A stretch of 9,542 nt of DNA from Prevotellaceae bacterium. Lineage in GTDB: Bacteria > Bacteroidota > Bacteroidia > Bacteroidales > UBA932. The position numbers and the translations under genes were made by a program. The stretch spans positions 1 to 9,542 of the forward strand of contig JAISDK010000076.1 of NCBI GenBank assembly GCA_031264875.1, given 5' to 3'. Every line of letters begins with the position of its first letter. Positions within the stretch are counted from its first letter, which is position 1. Under the pieces are notes generated by a model. The model had not been told where the DNA came from, searched no databases, and saw nothing but the letters and a program-made list of their open reading frames with translations. Of the stretch, positions 5,932 through 9,542 are shown piece by piece.

Positions 5932-8535
5932 ATGTATATGAAAAATATATCTTTAAAAGCCTATACCCCGTACATTGCGGCGATAGCATTATTCATAGTC
6001 ATTTCGGCAGTTTATTTCATGCCTGAGATTTTTCAAAATAAATCCCTGTATCAGCACGATATTGTTACAGCTATGGGTGTCGGACAGGAAGCAGGCAAAT
6101 ATGCCATGGAAACGGGAGACAGAACTCTCTGGACAAATGGCCTGTTTGGAGGAATGCCGATGTATCAGATAGCGCCGGGCGGTCCGAGCAACTCTCTGCT
6201 TGCCAAAATCCAGGCGGTTACATTTTTATACCTGCCTTCGCCGGCATATTTGCTGTTTGGCCTTCTTGCAGGAGCGTTTTTGCTGTTTATCGCTCTGAAG
6301 TTCAATGTATGGATGGCTGCTTTGGGCGCTATTGCATATACTTTTTCCTCCTATTTCTTTATCATTATCGAAGCAGGACATATCTGGAAGGTGATGACGC
6401 TGGCGTATATCCCGCCGACGTTTGCCGGAATAATCTGGGCATATCGCGGGAAATACTGGATTGGAGCTTCGATTACAGCAATATACATGGCGCTGCAAAT
6501 CGTTTCCAATCATCCGCAAATGACATTTTACTTTGCGATGATGATGGTGGTTTACGTTGCAGGGCAGTTCATATACAGTTTTAAAAACAAGCAGTTAAGC
6601 ATATTTTTCAAGGCGACTGCGGTTCTGGCGGTGGCGGTGGCAATTGCCGCTTCCCTGAATATCACTAATCTGTATCATACTTACGATTACAGTAAGTATT
6701 CGATACGCGGCGGCTCCGAATTGACTGATAATGCCGAAGACAAGACTAAGGGAGGTCTTGAACGCAGTTATGCCACAGACTACAGCTATGGCAAGGGCGA
6801 AACTTTTACGCTCCTGATACCAAATGCCAAAGGCGGAGCGTCGGGATACATGGGTTCCGATGAAAAGACAGCAAAAAAGATCGTATCGGAGATACAGAAT
6901 AATCCGCGTATCGACGGCAGGGCAAAGAACAGCATGATTCAGCAGGTGTCCGGCACAAATGCTTACTGGGCTGACTTGCCGTTTACTTCGGGACCGGTGT
7001 ATGCGGGCGCTTTTATTGTTTTTCTGTTTGTGCTGGGGCTTTTCATTGTCGGGGGATGGTTTAAGTGGGTGTTGCTGATCTCTACGATTATGTCCATACT
7101 GCTTTCCTGGGGCAACAATTTCATGTGGCTTACAAATCTGTTTCTCGATTACTTGCCTTATTATAACAAGTTGAGGGCGGTATCCTCGATACTTGTCATT
7201 GCCGAACTGTGCATACCGATACTGGCGATACTTGCATTGAAGGAAATAGTCGAAAATCCTTCGGTATTAAAGAAAAAGATACGTATTGCCATATTAAAAT
7301 ACGAGGTCTCCGCATTTTATCTCAGCCTTGCCTTGACGGGTGGACTTTTGTTGCTGTTTATTATTGCCCCGACTGTGTTCTTCAGCTTTTTCAGCCAGCA
7401 GGAAGTGCAAATGTTTGACGGGGCAGCGAAAAATCCGCAGATGTCTCTCCTTGTTTCGCAGATGATGGAGGTTATAGAGAACGTCCGCATATCGGTTTTC
7501 CGTTCCGATGCGTGGCGCAGTCTGATAATCATCGGTCTGGGAGTAGCGCTGATATTGCTGTACAGCAGGAAAAAGCTCAATTCCAAACTGCTCATTGTGG
7601 CAGTCACTGTATTGACGCTGGCCGATATGTGGGCTGTAAACAAGCGCTATCTTAGCGGCGAGGATTTCAAGCCGAAAAAGACGCAGATGACAGATATTGT
7701 TCCCAAAACGCCGATCGACGAAGAAATACTGAAGGATAAGGATCTCGATTATCGTGTTTATAATTTGACCGTAAGTCCGTTTAACGATGGAAGCACTTCT
7801 TTCTACCATAAGTCGATAGGAGGATATCACGGTGCGAAGCTGCGCCGCTATCAGGATATTATCGAGCGCTATCTGGGCAGGGTAAATCACCAGAATGTAC
7901 AGGCGCTGATGGGCACAAAGCATTTCGACGCTTTCAACATGTTGAATACAAAATATATTATCGTGCCGTCGGGGCAGGACAGCAAGCCCAAACTGCTGCA
8001 CAACCCCAATGCTCTGGGCAATGCATGGTTTGTCGATGAAATAAGGTGGGTTGACAATGCCGACGAGGAAATTGCAGCTCTGGCAGACATTAATCCGGCA
8101 AAAACTGCCGTTATCGATAAACGTTTCAAGACAAGCGAGCTGGAGAATTTTGAGTACAGGGTTAACAGGCCGGCGGCAGACAGCACGGGCATCAGCAGCG
8201 CTTCAATAAAACTCATTGAATATACGCCTAAAAAACTGGTGTACGAATCGAACTCGGACGCCGAAGAACTTGCTGTATTCTCCGAAATATACTATCCGAA
8301 AGGCTGGCAGATTTCTATCGACGGGAAAAAGGCGGAAATGGTACGCGCCTGCTATGTACTGCGTTCCATGATGATTCCCGCAGGCAGGCACACTGTGGAA
8401 TTTCGTTTTGACCCCGAATCATACAGGATTACCGAAAACATTGCATGGTCAGGATATGTGCTGCTGTTTGTATTTATCGCTATCAGTGTTTTCCTGACAG
8501 TAAGGCAGAGTAAAAAAAAGATTGACAGACAATAA
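5932..8535 (+). CDS. YfhO-family polytopic membrane protein
   Basis: This 867-residue protein has roughly a dozen membrane segments, the first at ~12-30 and the last at ~840-857. Markers of the YfhO family as seen in Bacteroidetes are LWTNGLFGGMPMYQI (66-80), LSWGNNFMWLTNLFLDYLP (391-409) followed by YNKLRAVSSILVIAEL, and IYYPKGWQISIDGK (786-799) with VLRSMMIPAGRHTVEF. A large soluble region (~570-835) precedes the final helix and is probably outside the cytoplasm. Firmicute YfhO is linked to glycosylation of lipoteichoic acid and the fold resembles GT-C glycosyltransferases. The role in Bacteroidetes, which lack that polymer, is unknown; a part in envelope glycan modification is inference. 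ATG 5932 is the first start, but Met3 at 5938 (MKNISLK) fits the family better. The next gene starts two bases after the stop. Confidence 0.88.
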   Translation: MYMKNISLKAYTPYIAAIALFIVISAVYFMPEIFQNKSLYQHDIVTAMGVGQEAGKYAMETGDRTLWTNGLFGGMPMYQIAPGGPSNSLLAKIQAVTFLYLPSPAYLLFGLLAGAFLLFIALKFNVWMAALGAIAYTFSSYFFIIIEAGHIWKVMTLAYIPPTFAGIIWAYRGKYWIGASITAIYMALQIVSNHPQMTFYFAMMMVVYVAGQFIYSFKNKQLSIFFKATAVLAVAVAIAASLNITNLYHTYDYSKYSIRGGSELTDNAEDKTKGGLERSYATDYSYGKGETFTLLIPNAKGGASGYMGSDEKTAKKIVSEIQNNPRIDGRAKNSMIQQVSGTNAYWADLPFTSGPVYAGAFIVFLFVLGLFIVGGWFKWVLLISTIMSILLSWGNNFMWLTNLFLDYLPYYNKLRAVSSILVIAELCIPILAILALKEIVENPSVLKKKIRIAILKYEVSAFYLSLALTGGLLLLFIIAPTVFFSFFSQQEVQMFDGAAKNPQMSLLVSQMMEVIENVRISVFRSDAWRSLIIIGLGVALILLYSRKKLNSKLLIVAVTVLTLADMWAVNKRYLSGEDFKPKKTQMTDIVPKTPIDEEILKDKDLDYRVYNLTVSPFNDGSTSFYHKSIGGYHGAKLRRYQDIIERYLGRVNHQNVQALMGTKHFDAFNMLNTKYIIVPSGQDSKPKLLHNPNALGNAWFVDEIRWVDNADEEIAALADINPAKTAVIDKRFKTSELENFEYRVNRPAADSTGISSASIKLIEYTPKKLVYESNSDAEELAVFSEIYYPKGWQISIDGKKAEMVRACYVLRSMMIPAGRHTVEFRFDPESYRITENIAWSGYVLLFVFIAISVFLTVRQSKKKIDRQ

Positions 8536-8537
8536 TC

Positions 8538-9437
8538 ATGAATATATTTAACGATTCTATAGAAAAAGCTGTGAAAAACCTGCTTCATAATGATGCTGAC
8601 GAATATGGATATGTGCCGGAGCCGAAACATCAGTTGCCGAGCGTAAACAGAATCGAGGAAATTGTAAAGCTCGTGAAATACATTGTATTTCCGGGCTTTT
8701 TCGGCGACGCGGAAACATGTGAAAACACGCGCGAATACTACACGCGACTGTATATCGACAAGCTGTGTACTCTGCTTAACGGGCAGATTTATACAAGTAT
8801 ATGCTTTCCCGATAACCGGCGGGACGATATGAAAAAACTGTCGTTCGAACTGACAGGCGCCTTTGTCAGTAAGTTACCCGAAATAAAACGCCTGATAGCT
8901 ACTGACGTCAAGGCTGTTTACGACGGCGATCCCGCAGCAACAAACCATGAGGAAGTGATATTCTGCTATCCTGCAATCCGCGCCATGATTAACTACAGAA
9001 TCGCCCACGAGCTGCTGACGATGGGAATACCAGTACTGCCCCGCATTATCACGGAATTAGCCCATTCGTCCACAGGCATCGACATTCATCCGGGAGCTAA
9101 AATCGGCGAGTATTTCAGTATCGACCACGGGACGGGCGTGGTGATTGGCGAAACCTGCATTATTGGAAATCATGTGCGGCTGTACCAGGGCGTTACTCTT
9201 GGCGCAAAGGGATTCAAGCTGGACGATAACGGAATGCCGCTGAATATTCCACGGCATCCCGTGCTGGAAGACTGGGTTGTTGTCTATTCAAATTCCACGA
9301 TTCTGGGACGTATAACTATCGGACATCATACTGTTATAGGCGGTAATATCTGGCAGGTGAACAGCGTTCCGCCATATTCCCGGATAATTCAGAAAAAGGC
9401 TGTTACTTCCTCTTTTTCCGACGGACTGGGGATATAA
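8538..9437 (+). CDS. cysE: Serine O-acetyltransferase, long Bacteroidetes-type form
   Basis: This 299-residue cytoplasmic enzyme transfers acetyl from acetyl-CoA to L-serine, giving O-acetylserine for cysteine synthesis. An alpha-helical N-terminal domain (~1-165) includes DPAA (131-134) and YPAIRAMINYRIAH (144-157). It is followed by a left-handed beta-helix of hexapeptide repeats (~175-285). The likely catalytic His residues are in GIDIHPGAKIG (His184) and SIDHGTGVVIGET (His197), with LYQGVTLGAKG forming the CoA-binding part. The protein ends in DGLGI; a C-terminal Ile is what docks into cysteine synthase in known SAT-CysK complexes, so that contact is possible here. It is longer than typical CysE/EpsC proteins because of its N-terminal domain. 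It starts two bases after the yfhO stop and is probably translationally coupled to it. No cysteine synthase gene is in the window. Confidence 0.93.
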   Translation: MNIFNDSIEKAVKNLLHNDADEYGYVPEPKHQLPSVNRIEEIVKLVKYIVFPGFFGDAETCENTREYYTRLYIDKLCTLLNGQIYTSICFPDNRRDDMKKLSFELTGAFVSKLPEIKRLIATDVKAVYDGDPAATNHEEVIFCYPAIRAMINYRIAHELLTMGIPVLPRIITELAHSSTGIDIHPGAKIGEYFSIDHGTGVVIGETCIIGNHVRLYQGVTLGAKGFKLDDNGMPLNIPRHPVLEDWVVVYSNSTILGRITIGHHTVIGGNIWQVNSVPPYSRIIQKKAVTSSFSDGLGI

Positions 9438-9542
9438 GTGATGCTATGGCGAATATTTCAGGAAAACAAAACGGAGTTCGGAAACCTTATTATCGCACAT
9501 GAAACAGCAGTTGCTTAGCGAAGGAAAATTAATAACATATAA
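9438..9542. other. Window tail without a supported gene
   Basis: After the acetyltransferase stop only two very short frames open (ATG 9441, 25 codons; ATG 9446, 18 codons). Both close inside the window and neither has a recognisable motif. I see no terminator hairpin. The next gene, or the end of this unit, lies beyond the window. Confidence 0.5.

Noticed and set aside
9441..9518. Short ORFs after the acetyltransferase
   Set aside because: They have 25 and 18 codons, overlap each other in different frames, and show no motif or promoter.

Overview
The window reads as a chromosomal segment from a member of the Bacteroidetes, most likely order Bacteroidales. Four upstream regions carry the TAnnTTTG -7 box typical of that phylum's primary sigma factor. 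The starts lack Shine-Dalgarno sequences. The gene families present are also Bacteroidales-flavoured: a two-domain HU-like/DUF4469 protein, a peptide transporter with a long soluble insertion, a YfhO membrane protein and a ~300-residue serine acetyltransferase.

Layout. Positions 1-266 hold the C-terminal end of an outer-membrane beta-barrel-like protein, closed by a perfect 14-bp terminator hairpin. Positions 330-812 contain no credible gene. They hold a 54-bp near-perfect palindrome, a 10-unit 23/24-bp tandem repeat and the terminator of a convergent minus-strand gene. That gene (813-1574, minus) encodes an HU-like/DUF4469 protein. It is divergent from a peptide/proton symporter (1705-3588), and each side of the shared spacer carries its own TAnnTTTG box. 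The symporter is followed after 20 bases by folC, which seems to start at TTG (3609-4922).

Positions 4923-5931 are a 1-kb spacer and the most unusual part of the window. It appears to hold a self-contained ~200-nt transcription unit with promoter box, long-range RNA pairing, a 36-codon hydrophobic ORF and a terminator-like hairpin. After it come a second 28-codon ORF and a dense cluster of short perfect hairpins. The core of that cluster is a 36-bp inverted repeat whose arms are themselves hairpins. I cannot assign either element to a known family.

The last region is a two-gene unit: a YfhO-family membrane protein (5932-8535, probable start 5938) and, two bases after its stop, a serine O-acetyltransferase (8538-9437) for cysteine synthesis. 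The final 105 bases hold no supported gene.

The genes are mostly housekeeping: peptide uptake, folate polyglutamylation, cysteine synthesis and envelope work. They do not form one pathway. Novelty, if any, is in the non-coding DNA at 330-800 and 5100-5770. No defence system, phage, transposase or CRISPR array is visible.
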